Assembly (NCBI GenBank): GCA_963849365.1
Contig: CAWKHA010000004.1
Location: 186,001-250,000 of the forward strand
Length of the DNA stretch: 64,000 nucleotides
Source: CAVQCJ01 sp963849365
GTDB lineage: Bacteria > Actinomycetota > Actinomycetes > Prado026
Reading direction: 5' to 3'
This document shows positions 46,760 to 56,587 of this stretch, one piece after another; position 1 is the first letter of the stretch; every line of letters begins with the position of its first letter. Made by a program: the position numbers and the translations under genes. The notes beneath the pieces are model-generated. The model saw nothing but the letters and a program-made list of their open reading frames with translations. It was not told the origin of the DNA and ran no database searches.

Positions 46760-48239
46760 GGTAGCCCACGGCCGGGTCGGCGACCGCGGGCGGCTGCGGG
46801 ACCGTCATCGGCGTCTGCAGCAGCGGCCCGCCGGCGATGAGCGGCCCGTGCGCACCGAGCTCGGTCGTGTACCAGCCGACCACGAGGTCGGCGCCCGCCG
46901 GCGCCTGGACCTCGACCGAGCCGACGCCCAGCTTCACCGACCCCGGTGCCAGCTGCAGCTGCCGTCCGGCCTGGACCGTGTAGTCCTGCGAGCCGACCTG
47001 CACGCCTGTCGAGTCGCGGGTGACGACGCGCACCACGACATCGTCGGACCCGGCCGCCGTCAGCTGGACCGCGGTCGAGACAGTCGCGGTGCGGTCGACC
47101 CACGGGACTACGACCGAGCCGCCCAGCACCCTCGGGCTGCCGCCGGCCCAGGCGATGTCGGTGAACTTGCCCTTGCCGCCTTCCGTGGTCTGGACGCCGG
47201 CCACGAACGGCTGGTCCGCGTCGAGCAGGACGCTGAAGGGCGCGGGGACCCCGGCCTTGTCGAGGTCGACCCGGTACAGGCGACCGGCCGGCACGTCCAG
47301 CGAGTTGTCCGACGACGCGGCGAGCGGCGGTGACAGGGTTCCGTCGGCGGTGGCGAATCGGACCCGCACCGACGCGTCCGTGTCGCCGGGTACCAGCAGC
47401 TCCAGGACGTGCCGGCCGGAGGCCTCGCCGGGGATCCCGACCAGGACCTGCTTGCGGGACGGCGGGGTGGAGGGTGGGACCCAGTCGACGCCGGCGGGGA
47501 CCGAACCGACCGCAGCGGCGTCCCGGAGCGCGGCCGCCACCCGGCCGGACCGCACGTGCACCAGGACGGCCGTCGAGGCCAGACCCGGGGCGAGCGCGTC
47601 GAGCGCCTCGGTCACCTGGGCCCGCGCGGGCACGGTCACGCCCTGCGACTGTGGCGGCTCCAGCAACCCGTCCGGCCCGTACACCGATACGTCGACGATG
47701 GCCGGGGCCTGGTCGGCGTTCGTGAGGTACACGACGTCCCGGCGGCCGGAGACGGTGCTGCCGCCCACCAGCCAGGTGTCCCCCGTCGGCTCGCTGCACG
47801 GCGCGGCCGACACCGAGCGGCTCACACCCGCCGAGACCCGGGTGACGACCTCGGCGGTGAGCGCGCGGGCCCGGTCGCCGGTGGCGTGCACCAGGACGGG
47901 CGCGGTCTTGGCGCCCGGGGGCCCTGCGTAGCGGACCACCGAGCTGCCCGGGGCGAGCGAGGCCAGCGGGGCCGCGGTCGCGGAGCCGGTCAGCGTGCGG
48001 ATCTCGATCGTCCCCTCGGTGCTCGGCGAAGAAGCCGAGACGACGCTGGTGGTCCGGGCGTCGGCCCCGGCGACGGCCGGGCAGACCACCACGGAGTCCG
48101 TGACGGGGATGGTCGCGACCCGCTGCGGCGGCGCGGCCGCACCCTCGCGACCGCCGGCGGCCAGCCCGGTCAGCAGTACGGCGGCGACGACGCCGACGGT
48201 CATGCCCAGGAGCGTCCGGCCCGGCGTGGGGCGGGTCAC
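46749..48239 (-). CDS. DUF5719-family extracytoplasmic protein
   Basis: A 496-residue protein with one N-terminal helix or signal (LLGMTVGVVAAVLLTGLAAG, about 10-29) and a long beta-rich extracytoplasmic part with repeated Ig-like stretches (TVPARAQVTEALDALAPGLA, VDVPAGRLYRVDLDKAGVPA-like, GGSPRVLGGSVVVPWVDRTA). This is the DUF5719 family, known only in actinobacteria directly after the giant glycosyltransferase gene. GTG 48239 overlaps the glycosyltransferase stop (GTGA, 48236-48239), so the two should work together at the membrane. Confidence 0.88.
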   Translation of the reverse strand: MTRPTPGRTLLGMTVGVVAAVLLTGLAAGGREGAAAPPQRVATIPVTDSVVVCPAVAGADARTTSVVSASSPSTEGTIEIRTLTGSATAAPLASLAPGSSVVRYAGPPGAKTAPVLVHATGDRARALTAEVVTRVSAGVSRSVSAAPCSEPTGDTWLVGGSTVSGRRDVVYLTNADQAPAIVDVSVYGPDGLLEPPQSQGVTVPARAQVTEALDALAPGLASTAVLVHVRSGRVAAALRDAAAVGSVPAGVDWVPPSTPPSRKQVLVGIPGEASGRHVLELLVPGDTDASVRVRFATADGTLSPPLAASSDNSLDVPAGRLYRVDLDKAGVPAPFSVLLDADQPFVAGVQTTEGGKGKFTDIAWAGGSPRVLGGSVVVPWVDRTATVSTAVQLTAAGSDDVVVRVVTRDSTGVQVGSQDYTVQAGRQLQLAPGSVKLGVGSVEVQAPAGADLVVGWYTTELGAHGPLIAGGPLLQTPMTVPQPPAVADPAVGYPGH

Positions 48240-51200
48240 CGGACCTCCTCCGGCTCGGGCACGGCCGGCGGGGCCAGCGCGTACGGGGCGTCCTGCTCGG
48301 GCTCGTCGAGCCCGTCGTCACGGCGTCGCCAGGACGGCAGCGCGAGCAGCAGCACGGTGAACGCGAGCACCCCTTGGGCGACGAGCCAGCGGCCACGGTG
48401 GTCGACGTACGTGACCTGCATGTGCGTGGCCGAGGCCGGCACGGCGAACGCCTGAGCCCAGCCGTCGACGGTGCGGCCGGCGAGCGGCTTGCCGTCGGCG
48501 CTGGCCCGCCAGCCGGGGTCGGCGGCCTCGGCCAGGCACAGCGTGCCGTCGCCGGTGGGGGGCGCCGGGGTGCCGGCCACCGGCGGGACCGGCGCGTCCA
48601 CGGTGGTCGCCGGCGCGGCCGGGTCGACGGGGATCGTCACCGCCGGTGCCGGCGGCCGCAGCAGCCGCACCCGTACGCCCGGTGGGACGACGCGCCACAG
48701 CGACCCCGAGCTGACCGAGCTGACCCGCTGCAGCCCCGGCGTGCCGTCCAGCCGTCGCTCGATCACCGGGTCGAGCGGGGCGTCGAGGACCACGTAGCCG
48801 ACGCCGTAGGAGTCCAGGACCTGCGTCTGGGCGATGTCGCCGGTGCCGGACAGCAGCGTCTGCACCGTCCGGTCGAGCGTGCGGGTCAGCACGGCCGAGG
48901 GAGCGACCTCGGCGTCCCCCAGCTGCCGCCCCTCACCTGGCACCAGCGCGTACGACACCACGGCGTCGTGTGCCTGCAGCACCAGGGTGCGCGGGCGGTC
49001 CGGCCCCAGCGAGGTGACCTGGACGTACGGCGGGAGGACGTCGGCGGGACCGGTGGCCAGGACGGGGCTGGCACCGCGCAGCACCCAGCCCAGGGCCAGC
49101 GCGGCCGGGACCAAGAGGGCGACCCCGCCCAGCACGGCCGTCGCCGGCTGCCGCCAGCCGAACCGGTACGCACGCAGCCGCGCCCGGGCGCCCTCGGCCC
49201 CCAGGACCGCCGCGGCGACCAGCCCGGCGCCGACCAGAACAGTCGCCGTCCCCGGCCACAGCGGGACCGGTGTGCCGAGCGAGTCGGGCACGACGGTGCG
49301 TCCCACCGACGCCAGCCCGACGACGAGTCCGGCGAGGGCGACCGCCCAGGCCGTGGCCACCGCCCGGCGGCGGTCCGAGCGCAGCAGCGCCGCCAGGGCG
49401 ACGACCAGGAGCGGGACGGTGACCCAGGCCGGGGGCACCCCGGGGCCGCCCGGGTTCGCGACCGCCACCTGCCAGGCCGGGAGCGCGGGGTCGGCCAGCG
49501 AGGCCGAGGGAGCACCGGCCTCGAGCAGCATCGCGGCCCGGTCGTGCAGGAGGTGCCACGTCCACGGCAGCAGCAGCACCGGCGGGATCGCCAGCACCAC
49601 GGCCAGCCGCAGCCAGGCCTGCCAGACCCGTGCTCGCCACAGCAGCACCGCCCCGGCGCCCGCGAGCGCGGCCACGAACCACGCGCTCGGGACGAAGGAG
49701 ACCACCACCGCGAGCAGCAGCCCGGCCACCCAGGCCCGCCCGTTCGAGGGCGGCCCGCCGATCCCCAGCGCCCGACCGCCGGTCCACAGGACCAGCGGCA
49801 GCAACCAGGCCACCACGGCCGTGCCCACCCGGCCCGCCGCCACCGCGCCGGTCACCGCAGGCAGCAGGGCGTACGCGGTGGCGCCGACGACCCGCAGCGC
49901 CTGGCCCGCGACGAGCCGGGACAGCAGCCGGTACGCGACCAGCCCGGCGAGCGGCACGGCGAGCAGGAAGAGGACGTCAACGGCCAGCCACGCCTTGCCG
50001 AGCAGCAGGCTCGACAGCAGCGCCATCGGGACGAGGTACGCCGGCGCAGCGGTCGCACTGCCCACCCCGACGTCGTGCCAGCCGGCCGCGTACGCGTGCC
50101 ACAGGTCGGTGGCGCCGCCCGGGGCCGGCAGCAGCGCGCCGCCCTGCAGCAGGCCGCCGCCGTACAGCAGACCGCGGAAGGTGGCGAGTGCCAGCAGGAC
50201 CAGTCCGAGGACCACCTGCACGCCGGGTCGGGACAGCGCGGTGCGCACCCGGCTGGGCGCGGCGACGAGGTCCTCGGAGTCTTCGCTGGTCGGCCCGGAC
50301 TCCAGGGCGCTGCCGGTGGTCGCGGACAGGTCGACCCGGCCCGACAGCAGCCCGGCGACCGCGTCGACCCCGTGCCGGACCCCGGCCGTCCAGGTGGGCA
50401 GGAGGTGCCGGACCTGCCGGGCCGGCACCAGCCGGACCGGGCGGCGGGCCTGTCGGGCCCTGGCGAGGGCCAGCGGTCCGAACAGCACCGGCAGGGCGCC
50501 GGTCAGCTCGGCCCAGGCCTCGGTCGGTGCCTTGCCGAGCAGCAGGCCGAGCGTGCGCAGCACGGTGCCGACAAGCAGGCGCACCCAGTGCCAGGGCAGC
50601 GCGTAGCCAGGGCAGTCGGCCAGCAGCACTCGGATCGCCGAGCGCCGGTCGGCCCGGTGCACGCTGCCCATCCCGGGCGCCAGCGGGCGCCGCCCGTGGC
50701 CGGCCGCCTCGACGTGGTGCAGGACGGCCTCGGGCACCACCACGACGCGGTGCCCGGCGAGGTTGGCCCGCCAGCCGAAGTCGACGTCGTCGCGGAACAG
50801 CGGGAGCGCCGCGTCGAAGCCGCCGAGCTGGTCCCAGACGTCGCGCCGGACGAGCATCCCGGCGGACCCCACCGCGAGCACGTCCCGGCGGCCGTCGTGC
50901 TGGCCCTGGTCGAGCTCGCCGCGGTCCAGGCCGGTCTCGCGCCGCCCGCCGCCGCCGATGGCGACGCCTACCTCCAGCAGCCGGGAGGAGTCGTGCCAGC
51001 CTCGGACCTTCGGGCCGGCGACGGCGATCGACGGGCTGGCGTCGACCTCCGCGAGCAGGCGGCGCAGCGTCTCGGGCTCGGGGGCGCAGTCGTCGTGCAG
51101 CAGCCACAGCCACTCGACGACAGGGCCCTCGTCCTGCGCCGGCCCGGGCAGTCCCGGCGCGCCGCGCAGGGCCTCCACGGCGAGCGCCACGGCAGCCCCG

Positions 51201-51526
51201 AACCCGGTGTCCACAGGGGCGCGCAGGATGCTCGCCTGGCCCAGCTCGGCGTTCAGCAGGTCCCGGCTGGGGTCGGACGAGCCGGTGTCGACGGCGATGA
51301 GCCGCTGCGGCGCGAGCGCGAGCCGGTCCAGCGCGGCCAGGGAGTACGGCAGCCAGCGCGCCCCGTTGTGGCTCACCAGGACGGCCGTAACCCGGTGCCG
51401 TTCGAAGGTCCGCTCGTCCGGTCCGGACGGCTGGGCCGGCTCGGCACCGTCGTCGAGGAAGCCGTCGAAGATCCCCACGTAGGGGTTCGCGGGATCGTCG
51501 GGGGCGCGGTCGTCGAGTGTCGTCAT
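48236..51526 (-). CDS. Large membrane glycosyltransferase (GT2 domain plus many helices)
   Basis: A 1096-residue protein. Residues about 45-290 are a GT2 domain (VTAVLVSHNGARWLPYSLAA, LIAVDTGSSDPSRDLL, WLWLLHDDCAPEPETLRRLL with the metal-binding aspartates, LPLFRDDVDFGWRANLAGHR). After a linker, about twelve to fourteen helices follow (about 430-870), then an extracytoplasmic end and a last helix near 1045-1065. This layout is found upstream of DUF5719 in most actinobacteria near whiB. It likely builds or exports an envelope polysaccharide or glycoprotein from lipid-linked sugars; donor and acceptor are unknown. Confidence 0.9.
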   Translation of the reverse strand: MTTLDDRAPDDPANPYVGIFDGFLDDGAEPAQPSGPDERTFERHRVTAVLVSHNGARWLPYSLAALDRLALAPQRLIAVDTGSSDPSRDLLNAELGQASILRAPVDTGFGAAVALAVEALRGAPGLPGPAQDEGPVVEWLWLLHDDCAPEPETLRRLLAEVDASPSIAVAGPKVRGWHDSSRLLEVGVAIGGGGRRETGLDRGELDQGQHDGRRDVLAVGSAGMLVRRDVWDQLGGFDAALPLFRDDVDFGWRANLAGHRVVVVPEAVLHHVEAAGHGRRPLAPGMGSVHRADRRSAIRVLLADCPGYALPWHWVRLLVGTVLRTLGLLLGKAPTEAWAELTGALPVLFGPLALARARQARRPVRLVPARQVRHLLPTWTAGVRHGVDAVAGLLSGRVDLSATTGSALESGPTSEDSEDLVAAPSRVRTALSRPGVQVVLGLVLLALATFRGLLYGGGLLQGGALLPAPGGATDLWHAYAAGWHDVGVGSATAAPAYLVPMALLSSLLLGKAWLAVDVLFLLAVPLAGLVAYRLLSRLVAGQALRVVGATAYALLPAVTGAVAAGRVGTAVVAWLLPLVLWTGGRALGIGGPPSNGRAWVAGLLLAVVVSFVPSAWFVAALAGAGAVLLWRARVWQAWLRLAVVLAIPPVLLLPWTWHLLHDRAAMLLEAGAPSASLADPALPAWQVAVANPGGPGVPPAWVTVPLLVVALAALLRSDRRRAVATAWAVALAGLVVGLASVGRTVVPDSLGTPVPLWPGTATVLVGAGLVAAAVLGAEGARARLRAYRFGWRQPATAVLGGVALLVPAALALGWVLRGASPVLATGPADVLPPYVQVTSLGPDRPRTLVLQAHDAVVSYALVPGEGRQLGDAEVAPSAVLTRTLDRTVQTLLSGTGDIAQTQVLDSYGVGYVVLDAPLDPVIERRLDGTPGLQRVSSVSSGSLWRVVPPGVRVRLLRPPAPAVTIPVDPAAPATTVDAPVPPVAGTPAPPTGDGTLCLAEAADPGWRASADGKPLAGRTVDGWAQAFAVPASATHMQVTYVDHRGRWLVAQGVLAFTVLLLALPSWRRRDDGLDEPEQDAPYALAPPAVPEPEEVR

Positions 51527-51706
51527 GCCTCAGGGAACGGGGCTGGGGAACGCGACCAGCAGGTGGCTTCGCGGCTCAGGATCGCCGCGCCCCGCGGACG
51601 CTGCTCGCAAGCCGGGAGGGCCCCGGCCGGGCCCCAACGATACGTGACCGGGACCGCGCCCCCGGACCGGATCGGCAGTCCGGCCGCTCCCGGGCGGTCA
51701 GCTCCG

Positions 51707-51961
51707 CTAGACCGCCTGTTTCTTCAGGCGGCGGCGCTCACGCTCGGACAGGCCGCCCCAGATCCCGAACCGCTCGTCGTGGGCGAGCGCGTAGTCGAGG
51801 CACTCGCCGCGCACATCGCAGCCCGTGCACACCCGCTTCGCCTCCCGGGTGGAGCCGCCCTTCTCCGGGAAGAACGACTCCGGGTCCGTCTGGGCGCACA
51901 GCGCGCGCTCCTGCCAGGACATCTCGTCCTCGCCGTCGCGCAGCGGAAACACCACGCTCAT
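51707..51961 (-). CDS. whiB: WhiB-family iron-sulfur regulator (WhiB/WhmD type)
   Basis: An 84-residue Wbl protein with the four cluster cysteines (C22, C45, C48, C54: LCAQTDPESFFPEKGG, RVCTGCDVRGECLDYAL), the GIWGG turn (66-70) and a basic end RERRRLKKQA. Wbl proteins hold a 4Fe-4S cluster and bind the primary sigma factor. The place next to F420, manB and DUF3499 genes is that of S. coelicolor whiB and M. tuberculosis whiB2 (whmD), which act in sporulation septation and cell division. ATG 51961 has GGAGGG upstream. Confidence 0.93.
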   Translation of the reverse strand: MSVVFPLRDGEDEMSWQERALCAQTDPESFFPEKGGSTREAKRVCTGCDVRGECLDYALAHDERFGIWGGLSERERRRLKKQAV

Positions 51962-52080
51962 CGCGTGCCCTCCTCGACCCGGGTCCCCGACGACAGGTTC
52001 CGCACCGAGCCTTGCCAGCGGAGCTCGCGTTTCCGCCTGCAACGGTGTGGCACCCGGTACCGGGAACGACATGCGTGGAA

Positions 52081-54702
52081 TTACACGCGCGTCGCTGCGC
52101 CCGCGTCAAGCCGTTCCGTGCTACTCGTCTGTTTCACGACGTGTTTCACGCGGCTGTCCACAGGGCCCGGGATCCCGGGGACGCCGTAGGTGGTGGTGCG
52201 CTGGCGGGGGACGCGCCCGGCCGCGTGGGCCAGTGCCTCGAGCTCGGCCACGGTCATCGCAGAGCCGTGCTCGGAGCCGGCCATGCGGCTGATGGTCTCC
52301 TCCATCAGGGTGCCGCCGAGGTCGTCGGCTCCGCCGCGCAGCATGCGGGTGGTGCCGGCGCGGCCGAGCTTGACCCAGGAGGTCTGGATGTGGTCGATGC
52401 GCCCGTGCAGCAGGAGGCGGGCCATCGCGTGCACCGCCCGGTTGTCGCGCAGCGTCGGGCCGGGTCGGGCGACACCGGCCAGGTAGACCGGTGCGTTGGT
52501 GTGGACGAACGGCAGCGGGACGAACTCGGTGAACCCGCCGGTGTCGTCCTGGATGCGGGCCAGCACGCGCAGGTGCGCGAGCCAGTGCCCGGGGTGGTCG
52601 ACGTGGCCGTACATCATCGTCGAGCTGGAACCGATGCCGAGCCGGTGCGCGGTGCTGACCACGTCGATCCAGGCGGCCGTGGGCAGCTTGCCCTTGGTGA
52701 GCACCCAGCGCACCTCGTCGTCGAGGATCTCCGCGGCGGTGCCGGGGATGGTGTCCAGCCCGGCCAAACGGGCCTCGGTCAGGAACTCGGCGACGGACAG
52801 TCCGGTGCGGGCCACGCCGTTCATGACCTCCATCGGGCTGAACGCGTGCAGGTGCACGCCGGGCGCGGCGGCCTTGACCGCTCGGGCCAGGTCGAAGTAC
52901 GCCGTGGCGGGCAGGTCCGGGTCGATGCCGCCCTGCATGCAGATCTCGGTGGCCCCGGCGTCGACGGCCGCGCGGACGCGGGCGGCGACCTCGTCCAGCG
53001 ACAGCGTGTACGCGTCGGGGTCGCTGCGCCGCTGCGCGAACGCGCAGAACCGGCAGCCGACGTAGCAGACGTTGGTGAAGTTGACGTTGCGGTTCACCAC
53101 GTACGTGACCACGTCGCCGACGGTGTCGGCGCGCACCTGGTCGGCCAGCGCGCACACCGCGTCCAGGTCCGCGCCGTCGGCGGTGAACAGCGCCATCGCC
53201 AGGTGCTCGTTGGACGCCTCGAGCAGGGCCGCCGGGTCGCCGGAGGCCACCCGCAGGGCGGCCGCGACGTCACCGGTGACCACCGCCGGTGCTGCCGACG
53301 CGACAGCGCGGGCGTCGTCGGCGACGGCCGACCAGTCCCCGTACACCGAGCCGAAGTCGCTGCGCCGGTCCGAGCTGCGCCCGGTCGTGTCGACCTCGAC
53401 GTGCAGGCCGGTGCGACCGCTGGACGCGGCCCCCCAGTCCGGGTCCGGCTCCTGCCACGCCAGCCCCGTCGCGCGCGCGCCGGGACGGGCCAGCCCGGTC
53501 GCGGGGTCGGCCAGCGCACGCACGTGCGGCAGCACCCGCGGGTCGATCCACGGCGCGCCGGCCAGGACGTACCGCGGGTGCACCGTCAGCCGCGCCCGCA
53601 GCTCGAAGCCGGCGGCCGCGCTCGCCGCCCGCAGCTCGTCCAGCTCGGGCCAGGGCCGCTCCGGGTTGACGTGGTCCGGGGTCACCGGCGACACCCCGCC
53701 CCAGTCGTCGACGCCCGCCGCCAGCAGCCGTCCCAGCTCGCCGGGGTCGGACAGGTTCGGTGGCACCTGCAACCGCACCCCGGCGCCCAGCACCACCCGC
53801 GCCGTCGCCACCGTCGCCAGGTACTCCTCGGGGTCCAGGTCCGCGGTGGCCGCCATCGCCGTGCCGTCCTTGGCCCGGAAGTTCTGCACGATGACTTCCT
53901 GCACGTGCCCGTGCCGGCGCGCGGTCGCCCGCAGGGCGAGCAGCGAGTCCGCCCGCTCGGCGACGTCCTCGCCGATCCCCACCAGCAGGCCGGTGGTGAA
54001 CGGCACCGACGCCCGACCGGCGTCCTCCAGGACGCGCAGCCGCACCGCCGGGTCCTTGTCCGGTGAGCCGAAGTGCGCACCGGACGGCTCGGTGAACAGC
54101 CGCGTCGACGTCGTCTCCAGCATCATCCCCATCGACGGCGCCACCGGCTTGAGCCTGGTCAGCTCGGCCCACGACAGCACACCCGGGTTCAGGTGCGGCA
54201 GCAGCCCGGTCTCCTCCAGCACCAGCACCGCCATCGCCCGCACGTACTCCAGCGTCGAGGCGTAGCCGCGGGCCGCGAGCCACTGCCCGGCCACCGGCCA
54301 GCGGTCCTCCGGCCGGTCCCCGAGGGTGAACAGCGCCTCCAGGCAACCGGCCGCCGCGCCTGCCCGGGCGATCGTCAGCACCTCCTCCGGGGACAAGAAC
54401 GGCTGCTCGCCGGCCTGCGCCAGCCTTCCGGGCACCGTCACGAACGTGCAGTACCGGCACCGGTCCCGGCACAACCGGGTCAGCGGCACGAACACCTTCG
54501 GCGAGAACGTCACCACACCCGGGCGGCCGGCCGCCGCCAGGCCACGGTCCCGCACGTCCCCCGCGATCCCCGTCAGCCGGTCCAGCGCCGCACCCCGCGC
54601 CAGCAGCAGCACGGACGCCTCGGTCGCGTCCAACGTCTTGCCCGCCGCGGCCCGTGCCAGCGCCCGCCGCATCGCGGCGCTGAGCTCCTCGCTGGGCGGC
54701 AC
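52081..54702 (-). CDS. fbiC: FO synthase FbiC (CofG-CofH fusion)
   Basis: An 873-residue protein with two radical-SAM domains. The first (CofG) has CRDRCRYC (C78, C82, C85), the second (CofH) [10 protein letters not shown] (C546, C550, C553); both CxxxCxxC motifs are intact. Together they make the deazaflavin FO from tyrosine and a riboflavin precursor (5-amino-6-ribitylaminouracil). GTG 54702 is 9 bases after the methyltransferase stop. In M. tuberculosis fbiC is far from fbiA-fbiB, so this nearness is notable. It ends 119 bases before the whiB start. Confidence 0.96.
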   Translation of the reverse strand: MPPSEELSAAMRRALARAAAGKTLDATEASVLLLARGAALDRLTGIAGDVRDRGLAAAGRPGVVTFSPKVFVPLTRLCRDRCRYCTFVTVPGRLAQAGEQPFLSPEEVLTIARAGAAAGCLEALFTLGDRPEDRWPVAGQWLAARGYASTLEYVRAMAVLVLEETGLLPHLNPGVLSWAELTRLKPVAPSMGMMLETTSTRLFTEPSGAHFGSPDKDPAVRLRVLEDAGRASVPFTTGLLVGIGEDVAERADSLLALRATARRHGHVQEVIVQNFRAKDGTAMAATADLDPEEYLATVATARVVLGAGVRLQVPPNLSDPGELGRLLAAGVDDWGGVSPVTPDHVNPERPWPELDELRAASAAAGFELRARLTVHPRYVLAGAPWIDPRVLPHVRALADPATGLARPGARATGLAWQEPDPDWGAASSGRTGLHVEVDTTGRSSDRRSDFGSVYGDWSAVADDARAVASAAPAVVTGDVAAALRVASGDPAALLEASNEHLAMALFTADGADLDAVCALADQVRADTVGDVVTYVVNRNVNFTNVCYVGCRFCAFAQRRSDPDAYTLSLDEVAARVRAAVDAGATEICMQGGIDPDLPATAYFDLARAVKAAAPGVHLHAFSPMEVMNGVARTGLSVAEFLTEARLAGLDTIPGTAAEILDDEVRWVLTKGKLPTAAWIDVVSTAHRLGIGSSSTMMYGHVDHPGHWLAHLRVLARIQDDTGGFTEFVPLPFVHTNAPVYLAGVARPGPTLRDNRAVHAMARLLLHGRIDHIQTSWVKLGRAGTTRMLRGGADDLGGTLMEETISRMAGSEHGSAMTVAELEALAHAAGRVPRQRTTTYGVPGIPGPVDSRVKHVVKQTSSTERLDAGAATRV

Positions 54703-54711
54703 CCGGCCAGC

Positions 54712-55581
54712 CTACGGACCCTCGCCCGGACCGGGCTGCGCACGGTCCGGCAGGCGGGACTGCGTGCCCGCCCACGAGACCGTGACGACGGGCCGCCGGC
54801 CGGGCTGCGGGTGGGCGGCGAGCGCCGCGGCCACGTCGGGCTCACGCTCCACCGGCAGGCACAGCCGGCGGGTGACCAGAGCGACGCGCTCCTGCGGCGT
54901 CAGGCCGTCGACGTCGGCGCGCGTCCAGCGGTCGACGGTGAGCGCGCGAACGCCGGCCTCGTGCAGCACCGCCACCAGGTCGCCGCTGGTCGGCCGTGCC
55001 GGCCGTTCCAGCCCGTGGAACTTCAGCCACAACGGGTTGAGCCAGGTCATCGGGTGCCGGGGCATGAGCTCGAGGACGACCCGGTGGCGCGCGGCGGCGG
55101 TCAGGGCCGCCACGAAGCCCGCGATGTCCGGGACGTCGTACACCACGTGGTGGCAGAGCACGACGTCGTGCGCGCCGACCTGGTCGGCCACCTGTGGCCA
55201 CGAGCCCTCGACAGTGCGGAACGGGACCGGCGGGGTGAGCCGGCCGGCCCGCTCGGCGAACGCGGTGAGCATGTCGGCCGACCGGTCGACGGCGGTGATC
55301 TGCTCCGTCCAGGGCGCCAGCGGCAGGCACGCGGCCCCTGCCCCCGCACCGACGTCGAGCAGCGTGCCCGGCCGGCCGATGCGGCGGCGCACCTCGGCCA
55401 GCGCCTCCAGGGCGCGCTGGTAGGACATCCCGCCCGGGGTCGCGAGGTCGGCGTCGGCGCGGGCGGCGAACCGCTGCACCGGGTGTCCCCACGGACTGCG
55501 CCCGGTGGCGTTCAGGATCCGGTCCGGGATGGCCCACGCCGCGAGGTCGGCCCGCCATCGGTCGGCTGCGCCCGGGCTCAT
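54712..55581 (-). CDS. Class I SAM-dependent methyltransferase heading the fbiC operon
   Basis: A 289-residue Rossmann methyltransferase with the SAM motif LLDVGAGAGAACLPLAP (about 74-90), acidic post-motif DRSADML, and DVVLCHHVVYDVPDIAGFV (about 145-163). The N-terminus WRADLAAWAIPDRILNATGR-type and the TWLNPLWLKFHG stretch are not typical of a family I can name. It is 9 bases before fbiC, divergent from cofD by 43 bases. A link to F420 chemistry is possible only from position. Confidence 0.85.
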   Translation of the reverse strand: MSPGAADRWRADLAAWAIPDRILNATGRSPWGHPVQRFAARADADLATPGGMSYQRALEALAEVRRRIGRPGTLLDVGAGAGAACLPLAPWTEQITAVDRSADMLTAFAERAGRLTPPVPFRTVEGSWPQVADQVGAHDVVLCHHVVYDVPDIAGFVAALTAAARHRVVLELMPRHPMTWLNPLWLKFHGLERPARPTSGDLVAVLHEAGVRALTVDRWTRADVDGLTPQERVALVTRRLCLPVEREPDVAAALAAHPQPGRRPVVTVSWAGTQSRLPDRAQPGPGEGP

Positions 55582-55624
55582 ACCCCGACCGTAGTGCCGG
55601 CCGTCGTGCTGCCAGGATGGCCCG

Positions 55625-56584
55625 GTGCAGGTCACGGCGCTGGCGGGCGGCATCGGCGGGGCGCGCTTCCTGCGGGGCCTGCGCGCCGAGCTGGCCGTGC
55701 GGGGCGAGCCGTACGAGATCACCGTGATCGGCAACACCGGTGACGACATCGAGCTGTTCGGGCTGCACGTGAGCCCCGACCTCGACACCGTGATGTACAC
55801 CCTCGGCGGCGGCATCCACGAGGAGCAGGGCTGGGGGCGCGAGGGCGAGACGTTCGCGGTCAAGGACGAGCTCGCCGCGTACGGGGCGCAGCCGCAGTGG
55901 TTCGGCCTCGGCGACCGCGACATCGCGACGCACGTCGTCCGCACCCAGATGCTCGCGGCGGGCTACCCGCTGAGCCAGGTGACCGAGGCGTTGTGCACGC
56001 GCTGGCGGCCGGGCGTCCGGCTGCTGCCGATGACCGACGACCGGGTGCAGACGCACGTCGTCGTCGAGGACGAGCAGGGGCGGCGGGCCGTGCACTTCCA
56101 GGAGTGGTGGGTGCGCATGCACGCGCAGGTGCCCGCGCTGGCGATCGTGCCGGTCGGAGTCGAGGACGCCCGCCCGGGACCCGGGGTGCTCGAGGCGCTC
56201 ACCGGCGCGGACGTCGTGCTCCTGCCGCCCTCGAACCCGGTCGTGTCGGTCGGCACGATCCTGGCCGTGCCCGGGGTGCGCGACGCGCTGGCTGCGACCC
56301 CGGCGCCGGTCGTCGGGGTCTCGCCGATCATCGGCGGCGCCCCGGTCCGCGGCATGGCGGACGCGTGCCTGGCCGCGATCGGCGTGCCGACCACGGCGGG
56401 CGCGGTGGCCGGGCTGTACACCGGGCTGATCCAAGGCTGGCTGGTCGATGACGCGGACGCCGGGACGCAGGTGCCGGGCGTGCAGGTGGTCAGCATGGAC
56501 CTGTACATGCGCGACGAGGCCTCGACGCGGGCGATCGCCGCGGCGGCGCTCGACCTGGCCGCGCAGCTGCGGGTACGGGCCTGA
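55625..56584 (+). CDS. cofD: 2-phospho-L-lactate (phosphoenolpyruvyl) transferase CofD/FbiA
   Basis: A 319-residue CofD protein: VTALAGGIGGARFLRGL at the N-terminus, GNTGDDIELFGLHVSPDLDT, DRDIATHVVRTQMLAAGYPL, LLPPSNPVVSVGTILAVPGV and PIIGGAPVRGMADACL. It joins FO with the phospho-lactate or phosphoenolpyruvate moiety carried on GDP to give (dehydro-)F420-0. GTG 55625 is the start. The fbiB gene follows after 3 bases. The guanylyltransferase CofC/FbiD that supplies its substrate is not in the window. Confidence 0.96.
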   Translation: MQVTALAGGIGGARFLRGLRAELAVRGEPYEITVIGNTGDDIELFGLHVSPDLDTVMYTLGGGIHEEQGWGREGETFAVKDELAAYGAQPQWFGLGDRDIATHVVRTQMLAAGYPLSQVTEALCTRWRPGVRLLPMTDDRVQTHVVVEDEQGRRAVHFQEWWVRMHAQVPALAIVPVGVEDARPGPGVLEALTGADVVLLPPSNPVVSVGTILAVPGVRDALAATPAPVVGVSPIIGGAPVRGMADACLAAIGVPTTAGAVAGLYTGLIQGWLVDDADAGTQVPGVQVVSMDLYMRDEASTRAIAAAALDLAAQLRVRA

Positions 56585-56587
56585 CCC

